This document shows, in pieces, positions 1 to 12,932 of a stretch of 64,000 nucleotides of DNA. The stretch comes from Abelmoschus esculentus (taxonomy: Eukaryota; Streptophyta; Magnoliopsida; Malvales; Malvaceae), in NCBI GenBank assembly GCA_035048815.1, contig JAUCBN010000006.1:19731001-19795000 (forward strand), given 5' to 3'. The translations under genes were made by a program, and so were the position numbers. Below the pieces are notes generated by a model. That model did not search any database, was not told where the DNA came from, and saw only the letters and a list, made by a program, of their open reading frames with translations. Position 1 is the first letter of the stretch. Each line of letters opens with the position of its first letter.

Positions 1-3000
1 TAAAGTAAAATCTTGTTTGTTTTACTTAAAAGAGGTTTTAAAAATTATTTTCAATAAAATTTACCAAATAACGAAAAATTATTTACACTGTTTCATCCAA
101 ATATCTGAAAATGATCTTTGTAATCAGTTTTCTAAAAAATGTAATTCATTTTTCAGAATTCATTTTCTAAAAACAGTTTTCAGTGAAATAAACGAATCCT
201 AAGTGAATTACTATTAATTTTAGACCTTATCAACATTAAGTTTGTAAATTAATATTAGAGAGCAACCAAAGTTCTCCAATTCAAAAACACCATAACATGC
301 ATCAAAGCCATATTTTACGATTTCCAAGAAACTATAGGAGTTAATAGAATATTAATTTTGGATTAGAGTTGAGAAAGAAATTATCAAATACTTAAACTCG
401 TTCTTCCTCTTCAAGCCCCCACCAAACATCTTCTTGCACTAAATTTGATGATTTTTATTTCTAAATATAGATCGTACCTTTCTGAACAATTTTTTCTCAA
501 GCATAAAATCGAGATATACTCTCAAAACCCAAATATCTTTCCTTTAGCTATGGCTTTTGGTTGGAAAATGAGTATAAAACATCATGAGGTCACTTGTTTT
601 TTTCTCTCTTCAGTCTTTCTTCTAAATATGAAAAAAAAACATTTAACCCTTTTCAAGGCATCCAAAACCAACCCCAAGCAAGCCCAATAATAGTAGACAA
701 GCTCATTAAGGCTCCTAAGGGTCGTACATCCCGGTCCAAATACAAAACTCACGTATTGATTTAATTTAATCTTAAATTTTAAAATCTGAATCGTTAAGAT
801 TAATCTTTGAAAATAACCTTTAGTTGTTTATTTAAATATTTTATATAAATATAAAAAATAAAAAAAATTATTAAAAATTATTAACCATAAAATAAAAAAT
901 AATTTGAATTAAATTGGTGTTCGATTAACTCATGACATCAAATTTATTAAAATTTTAACAAATTATAACATATTGATTATTCAATGGAAAAAACATTAAT
1001 TTTATAGATGAAGTTAAAACAATTTGAGAGGCTAAAGCACTAATTTTCTAGAATAAGGAAATGTCTCGACTTTTCATACTATTTAGATTGGAGTGAATGT
1101 TACCTATGATTTAATCCATTTGATCCGTTTATCATAAAATAATATAAGAATAAAATGATAATTCACCTTAAAAATAAAATTAAAAATTTTAATTAATTAA
1201 AACTATAAATAATATAATAAATAAAATTCATCTAATAAATTTTTATACTAACAATTTGAAGCAGTTAATGATTTCAGAACCAACTCGCTGTTTTGATTTT
1301 ATTCATTTATTGGTTCCTCCAAATTTCAAGAGAGGCGCGAATCGAGTCCTGCAGCGATGGTAATTGTTTCCAACTCTCGTAACATTCACGGTAGATGTGC
1401 ATTTGGTTTTGGTTCGGTTTAATTCGATAAATTATTTTAGTAATTATTGATTTTTAATTTGGTTAACTTCAATTTTTAGTTTTTTCATATTAACGTTAGC
1501 TTTTAATTTGTATTTTATCTTAATAAAATAACTTTATTTTATGACTTTTAAACATTAAAAGATAAAAAAATTTAAGATATTTTTCGTAAATATTTATTAA
1601 AAAATTATTTTTAAATAAAAAATAAAAATACATCTATAGTATTTTAAGTATAAAATATATATTTTACCTTAGAAAATTAATTAAAAATCAAATTTGATTT
1701 AATTCGGTTAATTGCGATTAATCATAATTCGTAAATTTATGAACCATAATACCTCGGTTCGGTTCAGTTTTCAGTTTTTCAGTTAACCATGCTCAGCCTT
1801 GATTCACAAGATATGACTTTTACCCCCTCAATGCTCGAAACCAACATCTCGTCTCGTCAATAGGGTATAGATAGACACAATAAAAACAATCACACAAAAT
1901 CTTTAAATTCTCATAAATATTAAAAAAATATATTTTTAAAATTATTGAACCCTCAAAATATTTCCTAAAGTATTGAAGATTCTACAGTAAATTTAAAGTT
2001 GGATTCAAGAAAATCTAACTATGAACAATGTTTTTAAAAATAATAGAAAAAACAAAAAATAATGTATAATAAAATTAATTTTATTTGATTCTATCGTAGT
2101 TAGGATTGAGAATGTTTAGTAGTATTTTATTTTAGAATTAATTAATTCTTAATATTTTATTTGTATTTTTATTATTTTCTATTTTATATTAGAATAAAAT
2201 TATATTTCATATATATATGTATATGTATTTGATAGGTTAGATGTCATGTTATTTAAAATATATTCATATGCATATGACATATCATTATTGTTAGATTTTT
2301 AACGGTTCAGTTATCATGTTAGTTAAAAAATAAGTTATTTGTCAAAAAGATATAAGTTAAGGGATAAATTTATCTAAAAAAAAAGAATCAAAACAATAAA
2401 AATTAAAAACGTTAAGAGTTAAAATTATCTGTATGCCTTTTCTAATTACATGTTTTCAATTCAATAATTTCTAATCAAATATTTTTTTTTGAGTTTCGTA
2501 AGATTCGTTATTCTGTAATTTGTTTTAATTATTATCGAAATTTTGTGTAATTATTCATAGATTTTTTATTTTTTTGTAGAGGGTAAATTATTACTATTTA
2601 AAATATTATTCTTCGTCCAATATGAAACTTTAATTGATTGCATATATTTTTATTTGCTAAATAAATGCTCCAAATCTGACTAATTTGCAGGATTCAAATA
2701 TTACCAATTCAATATTAAAAAAATCTGAATTTAATTATAGAATGAAAAAACATTCCTATAATATAAATTATATGACCCCTATTTAATGAACCTTTGAAAA
2801 TAACTCGTTTTATTTTAATTTAATAAATAGAAATTTTCTATGATATTGGAAAAAATTAAAACTATTTTATAAGCTTATTATTATGAACGAAAATGCACTT
2901 ATACATTTAAATATATAAATAAACAAATCTCAAGATAATATTTTTCATGGTATTTAATAAAATATAATTAAATCTAATATATTTTATTGGTTATTAATTT

Positions 3001-3540
3001 AAAATATAACGCCCTAAAACTCAACAAACCAACCATAATTATAGTTAATTAATAGATTTTAACTTATTTTAATTTTGGAGGGGAAAAAAGGCAATTTCAA
3101 CATTAATTAAATGAGTTCTATAAAGTGAACCAGAATTTATTTCCATGTATTTAATGAGATATTCGGTAATTATGGATTTTGTGGTTAAGTATTTTACTTT
3201 CATTAGTATTTCAAGATAAGCTGTGCTGTTAAATATTTTTTAATTAAATTAATTTAACTATTTTTTAAAGTCTATTTGATCAATTTTTTCATCAATATCT
3301 AATTAACTTAACTAACATAATATCAATTGGTTTGGTTTTTTAAATTGTATTAATTAAATTTAAAAAATATTTTAATCTTTTATGTTAAAAGACTTAATTA
3401 AGTTAATTATATGATTTAAAACTATATGCTAATACAGAAATAAGATACTCATTTGACCAATGAATCTGTAAATTAAAATATTTTTTATTTATGTCAATAA
3501 ATCTCTGGCTGGATCTGTGTAGTCACAAAATCTGCCTGAG
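1..3540. other. A+T-rich intergenic DNA
   Basis: No coding region is supported here: every open stretch is short, A/T-driven and without a recognisable domain. About 1395-1800 is a degenerate repeat rich in GGTTCGGTT and GGTTAACC words, of the kind seen near the ends of hAT-like elements. The only structured piece identified is the truncated inverted-repeat element at 2080-2415, listed separately. Confidence 0.6.
2080..2415 (-). mobile_element. Truncated copy of the 45-kb inverted-repeat element
   Basis: Read on the minus strand this stretch matches 45048-45511 almost base for base. Both have the block beginning GATTCTATCGTA, the ATGCATATGACAT core, and the arm with TTTTTAACGGT...CAGTTATCATG followed by TTAAAAAATAAG and TTATTTGTCAAA. 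Only one of the two terminal arms is present; the left arm is missing. It is a non-coding, deletion-bearing copy. The family is unassigned because no clean target duplication is visible at either copy. Confidence 0.65.
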
Positions 3541-3541
3541 T

Positions 3542-3572
3542 ACGTGGATATTCATCGCGTCCCATACGTGGC
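3542..3572 (+). promoter_or_regulatory. Two ACGTGG (ABRE/G-box-like) elements
   Basis: ACGTGG at 3542-3547 and ACGTGGC at 3566-3572 lie about 400 bp upstream of the RING-ligase start. ACGTGGC is the core of abscisic-acid response elements bound by bZIP proteins, and paired copies are the functional arrangement. A MITE at 3602-3800 now separates them from the TATA box. Function is inference. Confidence 0.35.
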
Positions 3573-3601
3573 ATCGTCATTCATGTACGATCAGGAAAAA
3601 G

Positions 3602-3800
3602 GAGAGATTATTTTATTTACCATGTCATTTATGTTTTAATTAATTAAGATCGTTCATCTTTAAATAACTACTTAATAATTATTTATCCATTAAATTTATA
3701 TAAAAAAAATGATGATTTATTTAAAAAAATTAAGATCAACGATTTTGATTAACTAAAACCATAAATAATCGGTAAACAAGATTTAACTAATAATTTTTAT
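3602..3800. mobile_element. MITE, Mutator-like type
   Basis: A non-coding element of about 200 bp. Its ends are imperfect inverted repeats of an AGATTATT...TTTACCA...ATGGTTTT type, flanked by near-identical 9-mers (aggaaaaag at 3593 and aggaaaaga at 3801). It is a diverged copy of the element at 61484-61695, sharing the 'AAGATCGTTCATCTTTAAATAA' type of arm. It sits in the promoter region of the RING-ligase gene. Confidence 0.6.
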
Positions 3801-3878
3801 AGGAAAAGAGTTTCCTTTCCGCTCACTATTTCCTTGTTAACCCTTTCAGTTATTTAAATCGTATTTTCTTATTCTTCT

Positions 3879-3886
3879 TTATATAC
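3879..3886 (+). promoter_or_regulatory. TATA box of the RING-ligase gene
   Basis: TTTATATACA lies about 90 bp upstream of the start codon at 3971, which would put transcription start near 3910. It is the best TATA match in the 5' region. Confidence 0.5.
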
Positions 3887-3970
3887 ACACCAATTGCTCT
3901 GATTCATGGACAAAGCAAAGGGACTTTGAAAGATTATTTGTTCTGATTCTGAGGTTGAAGATAAGCGCAG

Positions 3971-4885
3971 ATGTCTTCTAATTTGGATATGAATCATATG
4001 AACGACAACAGTGTCGGTGCCGGTGCCGGTGCCGGTTTGAATGAATACGGTGCGAGTGTTCAACAGTTATCACACTTGCAACAACAGCAACGGTTTCAGT
4101 ATCTTCAAAACCAGCAGCAAAGAAATCCGGATATGGAACCCTTCATGTTTAGCCAAAACATGGCTCCTCAAGTCGAAAAGCAAGGGAAGGAGATTAATCA
4201 GTTCATCAAATCACAGGTTAGCGAAAAAAATATAACAATCAATCTATCTTTCTAAAGAGGTTATCTTTTATTCAAATTTGGGTTCTTGATATTCTTTTTT
4301 TTTTCTCAGAATGCGAGGCTGAGATTGTTTCTGCAAGAGCAAAGGAAGCAACAATTTGTTGTATTGGCGAAGATGATAGATTCGAGAGCGCGTGTTTTAC
4401 TAAGCCAAAAAGACGAGCAGATTGCAAAGGCGAGGAATAGAACAATGGAGCTGCGGAATCATTTGCAGAGATTAGAGAAGGACAGCCAAACGTGGCAAAG
4501 AGTGGCGCAGGAGAACGAAGCTATTGTTTTCTCATTGAACCACCGCCTCAGTCAGCTACAAGAGCAAGCTTCTTACCGTTTCAACAATGGCGTCGACGAT
4601 GCAGAGTCCTGCTGCGAATGCGAAGAGAAGAAGAAAGAAGCAATGGGGATGGAGGAAAACAACAACAGTTGTTTCCCGGCAATCTTCGCCGATCAAAGAC
4701 GTGAAGGTGATGGAGAGGGAGAAGAAAGAAGACTTGTTTGCAAACGCTGCTCTTTCCGAAGGTGTTGCGTTTTGTTCCTTCCGTGCCGGCATCTGTGTTC
4801 GTGCAAGGATTGTGCTGTTTTTCTTGACTCCTGTCCCGTTTGTAAAACGCCCAAGACAATTAGCATAGAGGCATTGGTTTCCTAG
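3971..4885 (+). CDS. BOI/SBP1-type RING E3 ubiquitin ligase
   Basis: Two exons, 3971-4216 and 4310-4885, joined by a 93-bp GT-AG intron in phase 0, give 273 residues. The N-terminal 80 residues are low-complexity: a (GA)n run encoded by GGTGCC repeats, then glutamine-rich. Residues 85-175 form a charged coiled-coil with the SBP1-type LRxxLxEQRKQQ... start. The C-terminus is a compact C3HC4 RING: C226, C229, C241-R-H243, C247, C250 and C257-P-V-C260. This is the architecture of Arabidopsis BOI and BRG proteins and petunia SBP1 (S-RNase-binding protein). BOI-class ligases ubiquitinate or restrain transcription factors and DELLA-linked regulators in stress, cell-death and gibberellin responses. 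The start is chosen because it follows the TATA box at 3879 and opens the conserved reading frame. No lesion is visible. Which family member it is cannot be told from sequence alone. Confidence 0.9.
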
Positions 4886-5373
4886 GGATGATCAAAAAGA
4901 AACAAAGAAAAACAGAAAGTCTAATTTCATTTACTTTTCATTATATACCTTAAAAGTTTGCTTTATTTCAATTCTATCATTAATTTAAATCTAACTATGC
5001 TTTAATTTATGCGATTAATTTATATTCATTCTTAGTTTAAATAATCTATTTTCAATCATGTATTATAATTTTACGTTTATAATTAGATCTTTTTATGATT
5101 ATTTTAAATTATTTAAATATATTTTTTATAAGAAGGATGGCGACCCTAACCGATTGGAATAAGACTTTTCTGTTTATTCAAATAAATGAATATTTTTTTA
5201 TTGTTGAATAAAATTAAAGATGAACTATTGGAATTAAGGATTAATATAGTAGAAAATTAAAAATTGGTTAGATGAAGAAAAATAAAGAAGATGGTGAATG
5301 AGAAAAAAATATAAATATAAAAGAATAAATGTATAATTATAAAATTTATTTTTATTTTGGTGGTCTAAATATG

Positions 5374-5628
5374 GAGATATTATATTATGGGTCAGTTTTA
5401 TCACGTCATTTATGGGATCAACCACTAAAATCTATATATTTTATTATTTTTTCCATGTCATAATTTTTTATGTGAATCTTCACTCATATTTATTGTTAAT
5501 TTTTAAAAAAAAATCAAGTGAAGATTCACTTGAAAAAAAATATGACAGGTAAAAATTGATGAGGTGAATGGTTTCTAGTGGTTGGTCTCATGGACACGTG
5601 GTGAAATTGACTCATGATATAATTTCTC
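5374..5628. mobile_element. MITE with 9-bp target duplication (copy A)
   Basis: A 255-bp element whose ends are inverted repeats of about 34 bp (GAGATATTATATTATGGG...; the other end reads GAGAAATTATATCATGAG on the minus strand). It is flanked by identical 9-mers CTAAATATG at 5365-5373 and 5629-5637. A 9-bp duplication with extended TIRs is the signature of Mutator-like elements. An internal AAGTGAAGATTCACTT palindrome is also present in copy C. Confidence 0.8.
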
Positions 5629-5933
5629 CTAAATATGAGTGAAGTAATAGTTTAAGTAAAAATTATTTAAGTAATGTATTCTTCTTTTTATTATACCAGA
5701 TCAACCTTTTGTTAACATTTAACGATAACAAACGTTTTAGTGGTTAATAGTTTACCGATCAAAAACATAAATGATCATAACGATCGAATTTAAAAATCAA
5801 TGGCCAAAAATATATAAAACCTAAATGTAAGTAACTATTCCAATAGTTTACCTTAGAAATAAAATTTATATTCAATTAGGATTCTAGATATAATCGAGAT
5901 CGAATTAGTGAAAAAGATTTGAAATTTATCATG

Positions 5934-6078
5934 GAGAAATTATATCATGAATCATTACCGTCATGTTATATAATAAATATTAATGAAAATTCATTTGATA
6001 AAAAAATAATTAAATAAATATATTTAATTGTTTGGTCTCATGAATGGTAGGACAGAACTGCCCGCTATATAATTTCTC
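5934..6078. mobile_element. MITE, same family, shortened (copy B)
   Basis: It has the same GAGAAATTATATCATGA end and an ATATAATTTCTC end as copy A, but is only 145 bp long, so much of the interior is gone. The flanking 9-mers have drifted and share only their last four bases (CATG). Confidence 0.6.
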
Positions 6079-7789
6079 ATGTACATGAGAACAAGGATTG
6101 ATATTCGTTTGTTCAATTTTATGAGATTCTCCTCAGAGTTGTTTCTCCTTGTTATGTGCCTTTTTTAACTATTATCAAAGATAAAATTAAGTTAATTGCA
6201 GACAAACTCCCCAAATTATGACCAAATTTTAAATTAGTCTCTAACTTTTAAAACATTCATATCTATCTCAAAACTATAACCCCTCCTAAATTGGTCATTA
6301 AATATCAAAACGTTCTGCATATCAATATGCAAATTACTAGTGTCATTTTATTTTAATCATTCTATTAATATATTGTTTAGTTTATTGGTTAAAAGATAAC
6401 GATATATTCTCTTTTAAGGTTTTGGAAAATGAATAAACTACCATAATAATCACTTATGTTTACTAAATGTATACTTTTAGTTATTAATTTTTTTTAAATG
6501 GATCGTTATTGTCATTTATGTTTTTGTTTTGTAAACTTATGGTTACTCGAATACTAGTTTCTCTTAAGTACCATTGAATGAGTGATGTGGTAGTTACAAA
6601 AATTTGTATAATAACACATTTAACCCTCCATATTTACACAATCAATTAATTTAGTCTCAATATAAAATAAATTATTAATTTTAGCCTTATTATTTAGACA
6701 TTCTTTTAATTTGATCCTAATTTATATTAGAATTCTAATATAAACTTAGATCAAATTGAAAGTGTAACACCCTAAAACCGACGTCACATTTGGGTCTTAT
6801 GTTCAAACTCATGTGTAAAATTTTTTAACAAGATTTATCCCAAACCATATTTGTTTTCATAATTCCAACAATATTTCAAATAAAACGACAAAACATAGTT
6901 AAATTATTTACGAAGAGAGCTCCAATTTAAAACAAAATAATAAAATCATTCGACATGATCACATAAATCCAAATTATTAGTCACAGACGTAAAATCAAGG
7001 ATTTTATGAATATATTGCCCGGCAAGTCTATATAATGTAATTTTAATCACATCAATGAGTTAAAGTCCTGTTCAGATGGGACTCTTCAATGCAATATAGT
7101 AATCTAAAAATTTATGAACGAAAAAAACAATTTTGAACGTGAAGCTCATAAAACTCATTCGATACACATCCAGTACTCTACCATATTTCATGCAAATCAT
7201 AATGTAGGCATATTGCTAGAAAAGATGACATTGCAATGAATAATAATATTACTATAAATTATACACACATAACATGCCATCATCATAAAATACTTTATAA
7301 CAATCATAACCACAAATCTAAAGAGAGATTCGGGTCATATAACATTGAAAACATACATTATGTGTAACATCCCAAAAACTGATTTAGTTAAAATTCAATT
7401 TTTAGTAACAAAAAATTTAGTTTACGGCCAAATTAATAAAAGAATTATTAAAATATGATTAGTGGATTAGAAATAGCTAATTAGAAAATTTTGGTATACA
7501 AATTACCAAAATGAAAAGATTAAAAATAGGATACCTTTGGCCGAATAAGGAATAGATGGCATATGAGGTAATAAGTAAGAGACTTATGAGAAATTCAAGA
7601 ACCTAGAATATAATTGAACCATATAGTGACTAAAATGAGAGAACTAAAAGTATGATTAGTGACTTAGTTGAAAATATACAAAGTTAAGGTTCATAGTATA
7701 AAAATAAAAAAAATACAAGGTCTAATGGTAATGTAGTACTTATTGGGTAATTAACCCAAAGCTAAAAGTAGTGACAAAGCCTAGTTAGG

Positions 7790-8053
7790 GAGAAATTATA
7801 TTATGGGACATTCCCACCACGTTATCTATGAGACTAACCAATAAAAATCATCCATTTAATTATTTTTTTCCACCTCATCATTTTTAACAAGTGAATTTTC
7901 ACTTGGTAAAAACTGTTTTAAACTTAATTTACAATAAATGTTAGTGAAGATTCACTTGATAAAAACGATGAAATAAAAAAATAATTAAATGAATGATTTT
8001 TACTGGTTGGTCCATGTGTAACGTGATGAGAATGTCCCATAATATAATTTTTC
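7790..8053. mobile_element. MITE with 9-bp target duplication (copy C)
   Basis: A 264-bp element with inverted termini (GAGAAATTATATTATGGGAC and the complementary ATAATATAATTTTTC end), flanked by perfect 9-mers CTAGTTAGG at 7781-7789 and 8054-8062. The interior repeats the AAGTGAA...TTCACTTG inverted pair. It is the best preserved copy of the family in the window. Confidence 0.85.
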
Positions 8054-8479
8054 CTAGTTAGGTGGCTAAACGAGATATGGTGATGGGAATTTCTAAGAAA
8101 AATGACATATAATGTTTTTATTTTCATTAAATAGGATATAATAATAAAATGGTTTTAAGCTTAGTACTTGAATAAAGAATAAGAAAGAGAAAAGCTTTTT
8201 TTGACATCTCCATCTTCTCCAAGTACTTGAATAAACAGGCACTTCCATAGAATAAGCACATATCTCCATTAATGAACATAAGGAAGCTTAAGTTCTATCT
8301 TGTTTAAGTTACTCTTCTTTCATTTCAACCTTATTCAAGATAAATTCATGCTTTAAAGAACTTTAAAGAACATGAATACTATTTGGTGCTGCCACTTTTT
8401 TGTAATAATTATTATCATAGAAAAATTACAAAATATTTTAAAAGTTGTAATCACTCATTTTTAATTGAGAATTTAAATT

Positions 8480-8830
8480 TTTAATAATATAGTTCGAATA
8501 AGGATTTATATTACGCATGTATTATGTTGTCACTATATATGTTATTACGAACACTAGTATTGTGCATCTTATTATGTATGTACGCCATTACGTATTTGTG
8601 TGTATATTTATATGCATGTCATTGCTAATTGTGTATGTATATAACAGGTGTTAATTTGTGTATGTAGGTCGTAGGTACTAATTATGCGTGTATATAATGT
8701 ATTATTAATTATGTATTTGTGTAGCATATATTATTATATTGTGTTCTTGTAATATTATCGTATCTAATATGTGCATGTATTATTTATATTGCAGGTATAT
8801 ACTATTTTCATATTATTATTATTATTTAAT
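8480..8830. repeat. Degenerate TATG/GTAT low-complexity tract
   Basis: An imperfect tract of GTATGTA, TGCATGT and TTATTA words with no reading frame. Tracts of the same style occur at about 32690-33100 and 60990-61230. Confidence 0.5.
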
Positions 8831-10779
8831 TAAAATGGTCTAAATCATAAACATAACAGAAAGGAAAATTTTACAACGGGCGTCGAACATTAAAGAGGCA
8901 TCAAAAGGTATGGACTCTAGAAGTGAATTATCGACCCATAGAGGACTACTCTCATGGGTATGTGGCGTTTTGCTCAAATTTAATGAAAAAACTTAGGTAT
9001 AGTGGTCGATGATCATGATGTAACACATGTTAGCCACATCCACTTAAATGAGAAATTAATTCAAAGCCATCAATTATAAGAACACATGTAATTAAAGTCT
9101 TGTGTTTAAAAAATAATTAAATTCAATTTAAATTTTAAAATTTCCATCGAAAAAGTAAATGCATTTTTTTTCTTAACTATTTTTTTATAAAAATAAAAAA
9201 ATTTAATCTTTAGTAGAGTTGCAATCTGTAACGACCTTTTTTGTTAAAAAAAATAAAAATTTATGTAAGTAGGTATGACAAACTTTTATTGAAAATCAAT
9301 TTAAATAGGGGAATTTATTATAAAGTTCATGTTTTGAAAATAAAAATCTTAGAATCGTCATCGACCATTAAGGTAAGTTTTATGCCTTAAAACCATAGAT
9401 TCTTTCAAAATAAATTCAGGAATGGATTACTAGTTTAGAAGGATTAACACCTCATCGTACCTAAAAATCGACAAAACATACATTATTTTTAATCGATAAA
9501 AATTATTGAAATTTAAATTGAATTGAATTATATATTCTTGATTAAACATAAAATATAATTAAATGGGCTTTATCAAAATTTTGGGCTTGAATTAATTAAG
9601 TATTTAATTAATAAAGGTGAAGAAACATCGAATCAAGATTAAGCCGATATCGAACAAGTCTGACTACCATGTTAATTTATAGTTCAAATTTCGTACCTCA
9701 CCTGTATGCACGATGTAAGTATTTAAAAATGATATTATATCTTATCAACTTTTAATTCAAATTTAATTTACCCTTAGACCATAAAATTTAATTTGAATAT
9801 TTGGTCAACATCTAATGAACCATGATTGTTACAATACAAATATCGAAACTAATAAATATCTTTTTTTTTAGATTTAAATTAATTAATTAATTAATAAAAA
9901 TACCAAATTAAAATATTGGATCATATGTATGACAATTAAAAATGCATGACATAAGAATCTATTATTAGATCATATTATGATTGGTGAAGGTATTTCAAAC
10001 TACGGTAGAGGTATTTTTAAATCATAGTCCAATCTTAAGTACTATTCCTATGATACTTTTCTAAATTCAAAACTGGTGAAAGTATTTTAAACTACGGTTT
10101 AAGTCTAAGGCCTATTATGATTGTTTTGGTGTGTAGGATAATCCGCATATCCAAGAGTTAATATGTCCAAGGAAAATTGATGAATATGTGTTCTATATTT
10201 GCTATAAGAGATTTTGGTATTTTGATATTATGTATGATGCACACATGTTCATAAAACTACAATTGTCATAAAAGCATGCCCATATGTCATTCTTATCATT
10301 AAAAAACTTGTTTATGCATTTATTAATAATTACATCACTCGACTAAGTAAGCCTAACATTATATGTCTCAAACATTTTAGGACCTTGAAAGATTTCGAAG
10401 AACGATCGTGTGGTTGACGTTGCTAGTCACCCTCATCAATCATATGTATGCTCGTTTATGTTTTTGAACTCCTAGTATGGTGGTATAGGGCCTAAGTATG
10501 TTTAATTTGCCCATTTTGATGTGTGTATAAGACTAAGTATGACTATGCAATGTATGCTTATTTTGGTATGCTTGTAAAATGGCTAAACGGTTAAAATAGA
10601 ACCCTAATGTACTAAATAGTATAACCTTAGTAAACAAATTTGGAATGGCTTAAATTTTTACATACCAGTAGATATGATTAAAAACGACTTGCTGGTTAAT
10701 TTTGATAAAGTTTGAACAAGATTTGATAGGTCAAAATATGTATACACTAATAAAATTTTTATCATTATAGGTCCATCCA

Positions 10780-11220
10780 TATCGGTATGGGTGATGGCGT
10801 ATGATACAAGTATGCATAGTTATGCCTAGGTTAAAGGTCATACCGATCTTGAATAGTGTGTATTAATACGAAAAATGGTCACTAAAATTTGTAATTAGTT
10901 ATTGTATTGATACAGTCCTAGGCGTACCGATACATAAAGTTAAAATTAAATTAGAATTTGATCTGTCTTTGTGTACCGATATTGAGGATCGGTATGGGAC
11001 CAATGATATTAACGATCACCATACGAGTATAGTTATAGTCTAAACCATATCATTATAGGTAAGTCTTCCAGAATTGTTGGCTTTGACTAAGAGCCAATCG
11101 TATTAATATAGGGTGGTTGCGTATTAGTATGCCATTTCTGTCTCAACTGAATTACTTGTTTGTAAGCCTAGCTGTACTGATATGGGTCTTAGGCGTATCG
11201 ATATTGGAGTCTGTTAAGTT
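10780..11220. repeat. Repeat rich in TATCGGTAT/GTATCGATA words
   Basis: Words such as TATCGGTATGG, GTACCGATA, GCGTATCGATA and CATACCGAT recur in both orientations. The same vocabulary appears at about 24970-25170, 34495-34565 and 62190-62560, so it is a dispersed repeat family. No protein-coding content is seen. Confidence 0.45.
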
Positions 11221-11620
11221 AGTTAAAATGTCTAAAATAAAAGTTTTAGTCTTTACAATATGGTCTTAATAATTCAAAGATAAAATTGAGTAGAAAAATG
11301 ATATTTGTTAGTAATAGAACTTTACGTGATTAAAATTGGTAGGTTTAGTTTCATGTTGGTAAAATAATTTTCAGTTAAGAAACCCAAAATGTTGAGATTT
11401 ATGTTTTAGTCCTTAAATTTGATAAAATTTAAAATTAACCCAATTTGTGTAATCTGATAATAAGATGGCTTCAAAATCCTTAAAAAACATTAGTAAAACG
11501 CTCTGAATAATATCCAAAACTCTAAATATATTTTTGATAGCATATTCTAACCCCATTATCTTCCGGGATGAGAAGGAAGTGTTACAATCGTATTAGTTAG
11601 TTTGAGTTAACTGAGAGTAA

Positions 11621-12125
11621 GGATGTGTTTAACGTTGTTTTTCAAACCAACTTTTGACTTCAAAAGCTGATTCAAGATCAAAAGCAATGGTTAGAAAATG
11701 CTTTTGAGAGTTAAATTACAAATTTAGCCTTCATTTATTATTATTTTATTTATAATTTATAAATTTATAAATTTTATAAATATATAATTAATAAAATATT
11801 TTTAATTTGAATTAAAATATTTTCATAAAATACATATAATTATTAAAAATATATTTCTTTATTAAAAAATATTTTTTTTATATTTTTATGATAATTCAAG
11901 TTGGTATATTTCATATACTATAACATTAAAAAAATTAGGTATCATTTATATATATAACTTATAATACCATGTTTGAAATAGTTATTTATCTTATTAAAAA
12001 TACTGTTTGACAAGAATACTAAACGCTTAAAATTCAAATCCAAAAAATTAAAAAACACTTCTATAAAAAACTTTTTAAAAATATTTTTTTATCATATTTT
12101 TTAAAAGCAATACTAAACTAGCCCT
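11621..12125. mobile_element. Possible hAT-like MITE
   Basis: The left end reads AGGATGTGTTTAACGTTGTTTTT and the right end, on the minus strand, AGGGCTAGTTTAGTATTGCTTTT, giving imperfect inverted termini around A+T-rich DNA. The flanks GAGAGTA and GAAAATT are only weakly alike. Assignment is tentative. Confidence 0.35.
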
Positions 12126-12932
12126 GAAAATTAAGATGTTAAAGCAGATATCAGATAGTGGGTCATTTGAGTCCATCGTTATTGGGCTATAAAATCTATC
12201 CATTGATGAACAATTTTAGTCGGCTATCCAATTAAAGATTTATTTCTATTCTGTTATCCTTCATCAATATTACCAAATCCCTAGCATTTCATCGTATAAC
12301 TATCAAGTTGTTTATTTTCCATATTGGTATTTTAATAATAAGTAACTTAATATTTCGTCTCACTAGACTAACCGGTAGTATATTTTCTTTAATAATGTAA
12401 ATGGTTTAATTATTGACGTTGTGAATAGCGTAATCTAAATGAAATAAAATACTCTCGTAATTATTGTGTTTATTAAAACAGGAATGATTCTGCAAAATCT
12501 TGGTTTGGTTAGTTGATAGTTGTGTTGACGGATTGAAGATGCAGCTAAATAAACAACGTGGAGGCAAGTGATGAATTTAGTTAGGACAGTTGGTTTGGCT
12601 CGGCCTGGCCAGGCCAGGCAAGGAATGGTTCACAAGTACAAAAACCTTGGGCAATATCTTTAATATAATTCTTCTGGTTACTTGTACACCACTTCTCTGT
12701 ATATGCTATTACTAAATGCATATCTATGTATGATACTTCGAAGTAACATAACCGTCGAATATTATATTTTAATTTATTTGATTTTTGTGCTGCGTTATCA
12801 AGGACGAAAATAGGATCATACATCGACGGATGTCAAATTGTCTACTTCAAAGAAACAAAACATGCTTAATATTTAAACCAACGGGACTCTTATGTTTAAT
12901 ACTACTAAATTAGTATTTTAATGGCCCCTAGT

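Larger units (their letters stand above)
4890..12930. other. Long gene-free, repeat-filled interval
   Basis: No supported gene. It holds the MITEs at 5374, 5934 and 7790, and a (TATG)n-like low-complexity stretch at about 8480-8830. Two 'TGTAACA(C/T)CC' LTR-start-like words lie at 6766 and 7370. About 10780-11220 is rich in TATCGGTAT-like words, and 11621-12125 may be a hAT-like MITE. About 12600-12620 has a small GGCC-rich run (CGGCCTGGCCAGGCCAGG). Confidence 0.6.

Noticed and set aside
3869..4063. Minus-strand frame with GTGTGT-type repeats
   Set aside because: It is the complement of the Gly-Ala repeat of the RING-ligase exon.
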